Origin: Granulicella sp. L56
GTDB taxonomy: Bacteria; Acidobacteriota; Terriglobia; Terriglobales; Acidobacteriaceae
DNA: 64,000 nt
Reading direction: 5' to 3'
NCBI RefSeq assembly: GCF_009765835.1
Contig: NZ_LMUS01000006.1
Coordinates: 2,252,438-2,316,437 of the forward strand
In this document: in pieces, positions 8,670 through 17,182 of the stretch
Numbering within the stretch: the stretch's first letter is position 1
Layout of the letters: each line of letters starts with the position of its first letter
Made by a program: the position numbers and the translations under genes
The notes under the pieces: model-generated
What the model saw: only the letters and a program-made list of their open reading frames with translations
The model's database searches: none
Told to the model about the DNA's origin: nothing

Positions 8670-9665
8670 GTGTCTCGTTCCCCGTTGCGCTCGCTTTGGG
8701 ACTTGCAGGGAGTCTCTGTTCGCGTCGTGGCGGTGCGTACGTGGCATAACTTCCTTGCTGACAATCTTCTAGGACGGGCCGCCGAACTTGGGTTCTATTT
8801 CATCTTTGCGCTATTTCCCACTCTATTCTGCGCCAGCTCTCTGCTAGGTCTTGCCGCCCGTTCCGCTTCGAACATCTACGACAAGCTCCTGCATTATCTG
8901 GCTGTCGTCATCCCTCATGCGGCGATGGGCACTGTGCTTGCGACCTTCAACGAAACCACCGCTGCTGCCACCAGCGGCAAGCTGACCTTTGGAATTGTTG
9001 CCGCACTTTGGTCGGCCTCGGTTGGATTTTCGGCCATCCAGGACAGCCTCAACACTATCTACAAGGTCACTGAAACCCGCTCTTACTTTCGAGCACGCTT
9101 CTCGGCTATTGGGGTCACTATCGTTCTAGCCGCTCTGGTTACAGTTACGCTTGCGTCCATGCTGGCCAGCGACTTTTTTGCCCGCCTTGTGCGCGATCAT
9201 CTCTATCATCATTTTCTTGGCAGCGTTGCAGTCGTCGTGATCCGATCCCTGGGTTGGATGATTGTTGCAGCCCTCATCACTCTCTTCTTCGCCGTCATTT
9301 ATTACTGGGCGCCCGATGTGAAAAAGAGCTGCTGGCGATGGCTCACTCCCGGCAGCATCATCGGCATCGCTTTATGGATTTTGGCTTCTATCGGCTTTCG
9401 CGTGTATCTGCACTTCTTCGATAATTTCTCTGTAACATACGGCTCTCTTGGTGCCGTCATCATTCTGCTGACGTGGTTTTACATTACCGGGCTTACGCTC
9501 CTGCTTGGCGCGGAGATCAATAGCCAGATCGAGATGGCTGCCGCAGAGAAGCGGCTGCTTGCTGCTCGGCCTTCATCGTCTTCGTCGCCCAAGCCTCATA
9601 CGTCAGGCGATCCTTCTCCGCAGTCCATGTCGCCTCGGGAAGCACCATCAAATTCTCCCGCTTGA
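8670..9665 (+). CDS. YihY/BrkB-family inner-membrane protein
   Basis: An integral membrane protein of the YihY/virulence factor BrkB family (331 residues from GTG 8670) with about six hydrophobic helices. Family features include GRAAELGFYFIFALFPTLF near the N-terminus and TYGSLGAVIILLTWFYITG near the C-terminus, followed by a Ser/Pro-rich cytoplasmic tail. Substrate and role are not settled for the family. The start is uncertain. In-frame sequence upstream of GTG 8670 still reads like protein (STDRTLVKSS..QQWIWDY) back to an ATT codon at 8607. That ATT has GAGGG eight nt before it, so translation may begin there. The last 149 nt overlap the 3' end of the convergent esterase gene. Confidence 0.85.
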   Translation: MSRSPLRSLWDLQGVSVRVVAVRTWHNFLADNLLGRAAELGFYFIFALFPTLFCASSLLGLAARSASNIYDKLLHYLAVVIPHAAMGTVLATFNETTAAATSGKLTFGIVAALWSASVGFSAIQDSLNTIYKVTETRSYFRARFSAIGVTIVLAALVTVTLASMLASDFFARLVRDHLYHHFLGSVAVVVIRSLGWMIVAALITLFFAVIYYWAPDVKKSCWRWLTPGSIIGIALWILASIGFRVYLHFFDNFSVTYGSLGAVIILLTWFYITGLTLLLGAEINSQIEMAAAEKRLLAARPSSSSSPKPHTSGDPSPQSMSPREAPSNSPA

Positions 9666-10833
9666 TTCCAGGAAAGCCCGTTCCCAGTGCGTCCAGCCCA
9701 CCCTCCCTGTCCTCGCGGATGTAGTTTTTCGCGATGTAGACGTTGTTCGCCTTTGCCCAGGTGCTTACATGTGTAACAGGAACAGTGGCAATATATTTTG
9801 CGGTCCAGTTCGAAAAGTGGATTTGCTTTTCAAGCCATTCAACGCCATCGCGGTCTACCCAAGAAGTGCGATGGCTGATGCCGGGATAAAAGACCGTTGT
9901 GAACATATCCTTCTCTGTTCCTCGAAGGGCTATGGCTCGCGCACGCGTGTCGGCAAACCAGTCCGGGTCGTGATGGGGGATATCCATGACCGTATCCGCT
10001 AATCCATTCATCACATACATCGGGCCACGGTCGGCGTTGAGCGCGTAAAGTATCGCTCCACGGTCTCCCAGCACACGCAGCGATTGGTAAGGCGGCCCCT
10101 GGCAGGGAAGCTTATTCGCGTCGAAGTATCCTGGTTCGACTCCGTCGTAGTCGCCGCCTCCGCTCAGAAGTACAGCATGAATTTGCGGATCGATCGCTCC
10201 GGTAATCCCTGTGATAAACGAACCCATCGAGTAGCCCACGGTGGCAATTCGCTTTTTGTCGACCTCGGGCCTTTGTGCGAGATAAGCGACGGCCTGCATG
10301 ACATCCACTTGCATCAGGCCAGCCAGTCGTTGCCCCCAATCGATCCGCGGCAGCCCTGCCGGAGGATCGACCCATCTGTCGTGCGATCCTGCCTGCGACT
10401 TTTTGTCGATGTTTCGCTCGCCTTCGCCGATTGGATCGTACGTCACTACCATTGCTCCGGCGCGGGCGAAGAGCATTCCGCTATAAAACGCATACCAACT
10501 GAACTTGTCGCCGCCGTGTCCATTGACGACGACGATGCCGGGCAGCTTGCCCTTCCACTTTTCGGGCCGGTAGACGATTGCAGGCACCAACATGCCGTCC
10601 GCCGTTTGATAGGTCACGCGCTCGGCGATGACTCCGGGCATGGGAGAAAAGCTGGACCAGGTCTTGGCCTCGAGTTTTGGCAGGACTGCCGGAATATAGA
10701 GTTGCTTGCGAATTGTCTGCCGCCATCCCTCGTCTCTCGCGGCCCGTTGCGGCGCCGTCAGCGGCGTTGCGGCTTGAACGCAAGCGGTTCCTGTCAAAAC
10801 AACGATTGCCAGAGCCAGTCGCAAATGCCTCAC
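9517..10833 (-). CDS. Secreted alpha/beta hydrolase (acetyl xylan esterase / dienelactone hydrolase-like)
   Basis: A 438-residue exported esterase-like protein. It starts at GTG 10833, preceded by GGGGGA, with a Sec-type signal (LALAIVVLTGTACVQA). The alpha/beta-hydrolase core runs from about residue 75. It contains the oxyanion region VVNGHGGDKFSWYAF, the YDPIGEGER loop, the nucleophile elbow GYSMGSF with Ser in GxSxG, a candidate Asp in MNGLADTVMDIP, and a His in PGISHRTSWV. Together these fit the AXE1-like carbohydrate esterases. It is divergent from the symporter gene (56 nt between starts) and overlaps the BrkB gene tail-to-tail by 149 nt. Confidence 0.82.
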   Translation of the reverse strand: MRHLRLALAIVVLTGTACVQAATPLTAPQRAARDEGWRQTIRKQLYIPAVLPKLEAKTWSSFSPMPGVIAERVTYQTADGMLVPAIVYRPEKWKGKLPGIVVVNGHGGDKFSWYAFYSGMLFARAGAMVVTYDPIGEGERNIDKKSQAGSHDRWVDPPAGLPRIDWGQRLAGLMQVDVMQAVAYLAQRPEVDKKRIATVGYSMGSFITGITGAIDPQIHAVLLSGGGDYDGVEPGYFDANKLPCQGPPYQSLRVLGDRGAILYALNADRGPMYVMNGLADTVMDIPHHDPDWFADTRARAIALRGTEKDMFTTVFYPGISHRTSWVDRDGVEWLEKQIHFSNWTAKYIATVPVTHVSTWAKANNVYIAKNYIREDREGGLDALGTGFPGIKRENLMVLPEATWTAEKDRLTYEAWATKTMKAEQQAAASLRQPSRSGY

Positions 10834-10889
10834 TCATTCCCCCAAATCTCTTCTATAAATTGTAGGCGCGATAGAATCGCACAACGACT

Positions 10890-12338
10890 ATGAATCTCTA
10901 CGCTGCCGTTCTGGGCATTATCGTCCTCACGCTCCTTGCTGTCTCGCTGGGGAGTCTTCGCAATGTCAGGACCAAGGCCGACTATCTTGTCGCTGGACGT
11001 TCGCTATCGGCGTTTGTTCTGGTCTTCACGCTTTTGTGCAGTTGGATTGGATCGGGCTCTCTGCTGGGGGGGGCGGAGAATGCTTACCGGCATGGGTTTG
11101 CTGCGTTGTGGCAGGCGGGCGGAGGATGGGCCGGTCTGTTGCTCATCTATTTCATCGCGCCGCGTGCCCGCAAGTTTGCCCAGTTCACTATTCCCGATCT
11201 GCTTGAGGCCCGTTATAGCCAGACTGCCCGTGTGCTTGGCGTCATTGCCATTCTTTTCACCTACACGGCGGTTACCAGTTATCAGTTTGTCGGTGGCGGC
11301 GATATTCTGCATCTCGTCTTTCCCACGTTTATTACTCCTGTTCTTGGCCAATACATACTTGCTGCCTTTGTCATTGTCTTTACCGCGATTGCGGGAATGG
11401 CATCGGTAGCTTATATGGACGTGGCTATCGGCCTGCTCGCTACTTTCACGTTGATCGTTGCGCTGCCGGTGCTTATGCATCGTGCCGGTGGCTGGAGCGC
11501 TCTTCATGCAGCTCTGCCTGCAACACATTTTCAGGTGCTTGGCGACCTGAGTTTTGCGCAGGCGATGGAACTCTTTCTGCCGACCTGCCTGCTATTGCTC
11601 GGCAACCAGTCCATGTATCAGAAGTTTTTCTCGGCGAAGTCGGAAAAAGCGGCGACTCGCGCCGTGGTTGGCTGGATTATTGGCACGGTGATTTTGGAGA
11701 CGGTGATTGTGGCGATTGCCGTTGTTGGCTCTGCGCTCTTTCCCGCAGGAGAGGTGCATGATCGTCCGAGAGAGATTCTTGCCTATTGCGGACTTCATGG
11801 CTTCGCCGGGTCGAGGTTACTCGAGATCCTTGGGGCGCTGCTGGTCGGAGCTATTTTTGCCAAGATTATCTCTACTGCCAATAACTGGCTTTTTTCTCCT
11901 GCGACCAACCTTATTAATGATATTTTTCTGCGCTATATCTCGCCTGATTCCTCGAATAAGCGGACGCTGGCCATTAGCCGTTTGATGGTTGTGCTTCTAG
12001 GGCTATGGGCGCTCTACCAGTCGCTGCATGTTCAATCGGTGCTGAAGAAATCTCTTTATGCCTATACGATTTACTCGGCGGCGCTGACGCCTGTTATCCT
12101 TGCCGCCTTTTTCTGGAAGCGGGCTACTGCGAGCGCAGCCGTGGCCAGCATTGCCGTTGGAACTGTGGTCACTATCTCTTGGGATACCAGCTTTGTCCAT
12201 GCCCATGTTCCGGCTATTCTCGCGCAGAGGGATGCCATCTTCCCGGCTCTTTTTGCTTCGCTTGTTGCCCTCATCATCATCAGCCTTCTTACTCCGCCAC
12301 CCAGTTCGGCACAGCTTCAGCCATTTTCCGAGTCATGA
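10890..12338 (+). CDS. Sodium:solute symporter family transporter
   Basis: A 482-residue integral membrane protein of the SSS superfamily with about 13 predicted helices. Visible family features: the N-terminal DYLVAGRSLSAFVLVFTLLC followed by WIGSGSLLGG, where the unwound helix 1 binds substrate and sodium; the central region SVAYMDVAIGLLATF; and LVGAIFAKIISTANNWLFSPATN, which corresponds to the conserved helix 8 Na2-site segment. Substrate cannot be assigned from sequence. It is divergently transcribed from the secreted esterase, so the two could serve one substrate, but that is only contextual. No strong Shine-Dalgarno is visible before ATG 10890. Confidence 0.88.
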   Translation: MNLYAAVLGIIVLTLLAVSLGSLRNVRTKADYLVAGRSLSAFVLVFTLLCSWIGSGSLLGGAENAYRHGFAALWQAGGGWAGLLLIYFIAPRARKFAQFTIPDLLEARYSQTARVLGVIAILFTYTAVTSYQFVGGGDILHLVFPTFITPVLGQYILAAFVIVFTAIAGMASVAYMDVAIGLLATFTLIVALPVLMHRAGGWSALHAALPATHFQVLGDLSFAQAMELFLPTCLLLLGNQSMYQKFFSAKSEKAATRAVVGWIIGTVILETVIVAIAVVGSALFPAGEVHDRPREILAYCGLHGFAGSRLLEILGALLVGAIFAKIISTANNWLFSPATNLINDIFLRYISPDSSNKRTLAISRLMVVLLGLWALYQSLHVQSVLKKSLYAYTIYSAALTPVILAAFFWKRATASAAVASIAVGTVVTISWDTSFVHAHVPAILAQRDAIFPALFASLVALIIISLLTPPPSSAQLQPFSES

Positions 12339-12437
12339 TCCCGAAAGAAACGAACTAAAAATAGTGCAACCAGATTTTCACACTAACCTTCTGGCCTGTA
12401 ATGCATCCAACACCCTACATCACCCAGGAGGCGAACC

Positions 12438-12752
12438 ATGGCCATCGCTAAAAAACACAGTAGCTCTGATGACGACCTTCTGAAGGTAGGCCCGGATGCG
12501 ACTGCTACCTTCGATAACTCTTCCAGTAACCCTACCGAATATGCCAGCAGCGAGAATCTGGATGCTATTGATACCGACGAAGACGAGCTGGACGACGAAG
12601 ATATCGATGAAGAAGATGAAGAGGAATACGACGAGGAGGATGACGAGGAAGAGGAGGACGAAGATGACGAGGATGATGATGATGAGGAAGAGGAGGACGA
12701 CCACGACCTCACAACAGGTCCCGAAGCGCCCAGCGTCTATCGCAAACTGTAG
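12438..12752 (+). CDS. Highly acidic low-complexity protein (104 aa)
   Basis: A 104-residue protein with a near-perfect ribosome binding site (CCAGGAGGCGAACC before ATG 12438). Residues 1-35 are mixed and Ser/Asp-rich (MAIAKKHSSSDDDLLKVG). Residues about 42-90 are almost entirely Asp and Glu. The last 13 residues (TTGPEAPSVYRKL) return to normal composition. Net charge is extremely negative and the product must be largely disordered. There is no signal peptide. I cannot assign a function; candidates are nucleic-acid mimicry, cation buffering, or an acidic tail-type chaperone. A plus-one frame shadow and minus-strand poly-Ser frame exist across the same repeats and are rejected. Confidence 0.75.
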   Translation: MAIAKKHSSSDDDLLKVGPDATATFDNSSSNPTEYASSENLDAIDTDEDELDDEDIDEEDEEEYDEEDDEEEEDEDDEDDDDEEEEDDHDLTTGPEAPSVYRKL

Positions 12753-12796
12753 ATCCTAAGTTTGTTCAGGGGAGAATCGGCCGTTCTGGCCATAAG

Positions 12797-13768
12797 CTAA
12801 TAGCCTGCGTCGGTCACGACATTTTCCAGGGGCTTGCCAGCGATGAATCGTCGCACCTGCTCTGCCCCGAACCGGAAAGCGCGATGGATGAACTGCGGCG
12901 TCGATCCGCCAACATGTGGCGTGATGAGGCAATTTGGCGCGAGCCACAGCGGGTGTCCGGCAGGCAGCGGCTCGGGATCGGTCACATCGAGGGCGGCACA
13001 GATCCGATGCGCACTGAGTGCTTCTACCAGTGCATCGGTCACGACTACTGGCCCTCGGGCTGCGTTCACCAGCAAAGCTCCGTGCTTCATCAGGCCCAGC
13101 TCGGTTGCTCCGATTAGTCCGCGAGTATCAGCGGTCAGCGGCACGATGGCGACCACAATATCAGCTTCGGGGAGTAGCTTTCGCAGCTCGTCGACAGCAT
13201 GAACTTCGGGTGCCTGGCGGGCGCTTCGCGCTATACGCGAGATCTTGACTCCGAAAGGAGTGAGCCGTGCTTCGATTGCCGCGCCGATGGAGCCATAGCC
13301 GACGATCAGCACTGTTTTGCCGGCGAGATCGTCACCCAAGACGCGGTATTGTCCAACCTGAGCTCCGCCCTCGTTTAGAAAGCCATCTGAGACAGACGCC
13401 TGTCCCTTCCACTGCTCGCGCATCTGCATATCGCGATAGAGAGGAAATTGCTTGAGCGAGGACAGGATCGCGGTTAGGACCCACTCCGAGGCGGAGATGT
13501 CGTGGATACCACGACCGTCGCACAGGATTACGTTCTTGGGCAGCCAGGGCGTGATCCAATCTACGCCTGCCATCATCGATTGCACGACCTTTACGCCTCG
13601 CAGATGTGAGAATGCCTCTGCGGCATCGCGGCGCTGAAACGGAAGAATCCAGAAGTCAACCTCGACTGTGTCGGCTAAATTACGGGGGATTCGCACGATC
13701 TCCGCCTCGTGCGGGAAATCGGCAAGCAACTCTTCGGAAAGACTCTCATCAACGCCAACACGCACCAT
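12797..13768 (-). CDS. D-isomer-specific 2-hydroxyacid dehydrogenase family protein
   Basis: A 323-residue NAD(P)-dependent dehydrogenase of the D-2-hydroxyacid family. The Rossmann motif is LIVGYGSIGAAIEARL. The catalytic Arg lies in VNAARGPVV, the catalytic Glu region is DVTDPEPLPAGHPLW, and the catalytic His is in LITPHVGGSTPQF, all in canonical order. The N-terminal substrate domain reads MVRVGVDESLSEELL and lacks motifs tying it to a particular substrate; relatives include phosphoglycerate and glyoxylate/hydroxypyruvate reductases. It starts at ATG 13768. It converges with the acidic-protein gene (44 nt gap). Confidence 0.87.
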   Translation of the reverse strand: MVRVGVDESLSEELLADFPHEAEIVRIPRNLADTVEVDFWILPFQRRDAAEAFSHLRGVKVVQSMMAGVDWITPWLPKNVILCDGRGIHDISASEWVLTAILSSLKQFPLYRDMQMREQWKGQASVSDGFLNEGGAQVGQYRVLGDDLAGKTVLIVGYGSIGAAIEARLTPFGVKISRIARSARQAPEVHAVDELRKLLPEADIVVAIVPLTADTRGLIGATELGLMKHGALLVNAARGPVVVTDALVEALSAHRICAALDVTDPEPLPAGHPLWLAPNCLITPHVGGSTPQFIHRAFRFGAEQVRRFIAGKPLENVVTDAGY

Positions 13769-13870
13769 GATCGACTAGACGCATCCCCGGTAAGATTGTG
13801 GCGGACTCGATTGGGATCGAATCCGCGGTTTTGTCCATACTACAAGAGGCGCGACTCACAATGCCTGCAT

Positions 13871-15922
13871 TTACAGAGCCCTTTTGACTCGCGGGAATGC
13901 GGTGATCCGCAGCTTCGCGGCGGCATAGGGAACAAGCGTTATCTGTTCTTCCGGCTGATCGGTGGCGACAGGGCCTTCCGGCACGGGATCGGCAACGCCA
14001 TCGACCGCACGCCATTGTGGCAGCTTGTGCGCGCTTACCTGCAATGTGACAGGCGTGCCATTCAGGCTGAAGGGAGATGCGCCGACGGGTTGTTCGTGAA
14101 TAGGCAGCCTACTCACACTCGCCTCGTCTACCGCGAGAGCATAGTTCCATGAGGTAGAGGGGAAGACTTGCCAGTCCGCAGTCATTCCGCGGTCCTGCAA
14201 CTTCACCCAGCTTTCGCCGATGGGATAGGAGAAGACCAGCGGACCTCGTTCGAGCGAGATGGAATTTTTGTAGCCGGATAAAAGCCTGGGTGCGAGAGGG
14301 AGCTTCAGTTCGATGACATCCCCGGGCTTCCAGGTGCGGTCGAGCCGCACAAAAGAGGCGACTGCGGGAGCAGGCTGTGCTTCTCCATTGATGTGGATTG
14401 TCGCGCCGCCAGCCCATGCGGGGATGCGTAGCCGGAGTGGAAATTTCAAGGATGCGGATGGGTTTACGGTAATGCGTATTGTTTCTCTAAAGGGGTATTC
14501 GGTCTCTTCCACCAGATGAACTGCGGTGCCCCTTATAGTCGTTCGGACTTCGCAAGGCGAGTAAGCAGCAGCAACCAGTCCGCCGTCGTTCGACGCCATC
14601 CAAAGGCTTGCAGCGAACTTTGGCCAGCCCTGGTGAAAGTTCGCAGTGCAACAGCCGAAGTTCGGCTCAAGACCATAGAGGTTCGATTCGGGGCCATCTG
14701 TCGTCCAAGGTTTGTGGTGGAGGCTGCACTCCACCTGGTTGGGCTCCTGGTTGTACTGGTGCGCCCACATATCGTCGGTGAAGGTTCCGGGCAGAGCGTT
14801 GAAGGCGATGCGCTCTAGGCGGTCTCCGAGCGATGCATCACCCAGGATGGCCAGCGATTGTTCGAGCGAAAACATGGTCTCGACGACGGTGCAGAGTTCC
14901 GAGCCTTGCGAGGGGTTCGGCCCTGCGAAGTGTTCGTCGCAGGAGAACATGCCGTTGGGCAGGCCATGATATTTGTCCAACGCGGAAAGCATCTGGTGGA
15001 TTGCCTGCCGATCGGTTTCGTCGTTCGATATAACGGACCAGACTGGGGAAGCTTTAATTGCCTGACCGTTATTTACGCCGTGAGTCGCGAGGGCGACATC
15101 TTTCAAGCCGCCGCCCTCATTGAGCTTGATGAATTCCGGAGTGATGCGCTGGGTGTATTTGAAGTCAGCAAAATTGGTCTTCCAATCGAAGCCCTGCTGG
15201 TGAAGGAGACGCGCGAGCTCGAGCAGGCTGGGGTTGCCGGTGCGATTGTAGAGCCAGATGACAACGAGAGCATTGTCCTGCCAGCGAAACTTTCCCCAAT
15301 CGCGGAGAGGCCGGGTGGGCAGAGTCTTAAGTTGATAGTCGAAGTAGCGTGTGAGCAATGGAATGACGCGAGGGTCGCCGGTGGCTTCCTCATATTGCAC
15401 GAGCGCCTTGAGCATCACCATGCGCGGCCACCAGTCATCGTTGCTGTGAGGGCCGATCATTCCATTCGCGGCCTGGTTTGTCAGCGTCCAGTCGATGAAT
15501 TTCTGGATCTTCGCTTTGAGCCGCGGATCGTCAAGCAAATAAGCGAGAGGGATGAGGCCGTCGATGAAGTATGGGCCGCGCTCCCACGCCTCTCCTGTGC
15601 CGCCAAGCCACGCGCTGTTAGGGCCTACGTCGGCCCATGTCTCGTCAAGGTGTCCGCCGAGGCCGTTGGCTTGAATCTGCAACTGACTCCGAAGCCAGCC
15701 GGTAGGTCGAACAGCGCCAAGCGGAAGCTGGTAGAAAGCATTCTGGGCGAGCGGTGCGCGATTCTCGACTGCTGCATTAGACGGTGCCGGAGCGATCGCG
15801 GCCGAGGCCTTCGAAAGCGCATGAACAGCCCGGCTGCTGGCTGGAAGTGACGCTAGCGCGGTAATTCCAGCTTGCTTCAGAAAACGACGGCGGCTGGCGA
15901 AGGACGAGGAAACCGTTTTCAT
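13871..15922 (-). CDS. GH127-family beta-L-arabinofuranosidase-like protein, Tat-exported
   Basis: A 683-residue glycoside hydrolase of family 127 (formerly DUF1680). It starts at ATG 15922, preceded by CGGAG. A twin-arginine signal is present (SRRRFLKQAG, then hydrophobic residues to about 40). The alpha/alpha-barrel carries the family's unusual zinc/cysteine centre: GSELCTVVE (Glu-x-Cys) and FGCCTANF (adjacent Cys pair), matching the Glu/Cys/Cys/Cys ligands and nucleophilic Cys of characterised beta-L-arabinofuranosidases. CDEHFAG upstream holds a candidate acid/base Glu. A C-terminal beta-sandwich follows. The longer frame to 16003 adds 27 residues that do not fit a Tat signal, so the internal ATG is preferred. 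Substrate specificity within GH127 is not certain. Confidence 0.9.
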   Translation of the reverse strand: MKTVSSSFASRRRFLKQAGITALASLPASSRAVHALSKASAAIAPAPSNAAVENRAPLAQNAFYQLPLGAVRPTGWLRSQLQIQANGLGGHLDETWADVGPNSAWLGGTGEAWERGPYFIDGLIPLAYLLDDPRLKAKIQKFIDWTLTNQAANGMIGPHSNDDWWPRMVMLKALVQYEEATGDPRVIPLLTRYFDYQLKTLPTRPLRDWGKFRWQDNALVVIWLYNRTGNPSLLELARLLHQQGFDWKTNFADFKYTQRITPEFIKLNEGGGLKDVALATHGVNNGQAIKASPVWSVISNDETDRQAIHQMLSALDKYHGLPNGMFSCDEHFAGPNPSQGSELCTVVETMFSLEQSLAILGDASLGDRLERIAFNALPGTFTDDMWAHQYNQEPNQVECSLHHKPWTTDGPESNLYGLEPNFGCCTANFHQGWPKFAASLWMASNDGGLVAAAYSPCEVRTTIRGTAVHLVEETEYPFRETIRITVNPSASLKFPLRLRIPAWAGGATIHINGEAQPAPAVASFVRLDRTWKPGDVIELKLPLAPRLLSGYKNSISLERGPLVFSYPIGESWVKLQDRGMTADWQVFPSTSWNYALAVDEASVSRLPIHEQPVGASPFSLNGTPVTLQVSAHKLPQWRAVDGVADPVPEGPVATDQPEEQITLVPYAAAKLRITAFPRVKRAL

Positions 15923-16066
15923 TTCAAACTCCGATGTAAATCCAACTTTATATCGCTTGCATGCAACTGCGTTGGCGGAGACGTTATACCAAGCGCACCA
16001 CACAAACTATCTCGCATCGAAAGGGGGAGAAGGTAATTTTTGTGTGTTTTCCAAAATGCAATGCAA

Positions 16067-17032
16067 TTATTTCGCGGGCACTGTGTCTGGCTGCGCCGGG
16101 TTCGGTGTGTCGATGGACGAATGGGTGCTGTTCAGCTTCGAGCAGAGGGCGAACTCGTTCTGCGCCTCCGGCTTGAGTCCAAGATGCTGGTAGATCTGCC
16201 CAAGTCTGAAATGGAGCGCCGAAACATCTGGCGCAAGTCCGACGGCCTCTTTCAACTCTTTTTCTGCCTGCGGAAGCATCTGCAAAGTCTGATACGCGCG
16301 TCCCAGTTGCTCATGCGTTTTAGGATTTGCAGGCTCGAGGGTTGTAGCCTGTTGCAGATAGGGCAGCGCCTGCTCCGGATGGCCCTGCTCGGTCAGCAAA
16401 ACACCCAGATTGAGATAGGGCTGTCCACTCTTTGCGGAGGCATCCTGCTGCCATTGGATTGCCGCCATGTAAGCCTTGCGCGCATCTTCAATGCGATTTA
16501 GCCCCTCATACGACAATCCCAGGTTGTTCTCACTCTTTACGTCGTGTGGATTGAGGAGCAACGTATGGTTAAAGCAGTTGATGGCATCCGCAAATTTGTT
16601 TTCGTTATATTTCGCGCGTCCCAGCAGGTACCAGGCATGCGCGTCCTGTGGCGTTTCGGCTACCACTGCGCTGAGCCACTTGTCTGCGTCTGTGTAGTCG
16701 CCCAGTAAGACATAGTCGAAGGAAACAATCTTGAGGTCTTCGGGCGAAGGCCGCTGGTTGCGCGCCCCTGCGGTGTATTGTTCAAGAGATTGTGTAGGCT
16801 TCTGCTGGAGAAATAAGGTATACCCCAGCAGAAAGTGGGCCTCGGCCGAATCGATATGCTCGGCCAAATAGCTTGTCAGAGTGGCATTTGCCTTCGCAAG
16901 ATCGCCAGCCTGTAGCAATGCTCTGGCCTGTGTCAGAGAGTCATCCGCCGGTTTTACAGTGAGTTGCTGGGCCCCAAGCGCTTTGAATGCAAACAACAAG
17001 AGAATGGGCGCAAAGGAAAGATTGAATTTCAT
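16067..17032 (-). CDS. Exported tetratricopeptide-repeat protein
   Basis: About 321 residues starting at ATG 17032, where a clean Sec signal begins (MKFNLSFAPILLLFAFKALG). The mature part is a run of tetratricopeptide repeats, for example AEAHFLLGYTLFLQQKPTQS, AHAWYLLGRAKYNENKFADA and PYLNLGVLLTEQGHPEQA. The family gives protein-protein interaction scaffolds in the periplasm or outer membrane; the partner is unknown. The frame remains open to 17107 with further ATGs, but those would place charged residues before the signal. It sits between the GH127 gene and the lactate permease gene on the same strand, with gaps over 140 nt on each side, so co-transcription is not evident. Confidence 0.8.
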   Translation of the reverse strand: MKFNLSFAPILLLFAFKALGAQQLTVKPADDSLTQARALLQAGDLAKANATLTSYLAEHIDSAEAHFLLGYTLFLQQKPTQSLEQYTAGARNQRPSPEDLKIVSFDYVLLGDYTDADKWLSAVVAETPQDAHAWYLLGRAKYNENKFADAINCFNHTLLLNPHDVKSENNLGLSYEGLNRIEDARKAYMAAIQWQQDASAKSGQPYLNLGVLLTEQGHPEQALPYLQQATTLEPANPKTHEQLGRAYQTLQMLPQAEKELKEAVGLAPDVSALHFRLGQIYQHLGLKPEAQNEFALCSKLNSTHSSIDTPNPAQPDTVPAK

Positions 17033-17182
17033 GCAGGGAGAGTGCATCCTTCTGCACCGAACCATCGAATCGGGCCATACGGCTTCAACCGGCGCATGAA
17101 ACATCATAGTGCACGCTAATCATGCAGGCCAAATATGGAGTCATGCTCTTCTTGAGCGCGCTGCATCGGCCCAGGTGCATTT

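Noticed and set aside
12383-12712. Poly-Ser and hydrophobic frames opposite the acidic protein
   Set aside because: They are mirror products of the GAN-rich acidic codons; the acidic frame alone has a good ribosome site.
15961-16501. Plus-strand frames across the TPR gene
   Set aside because: They read antisense to a clear TPR protein and have no domain.
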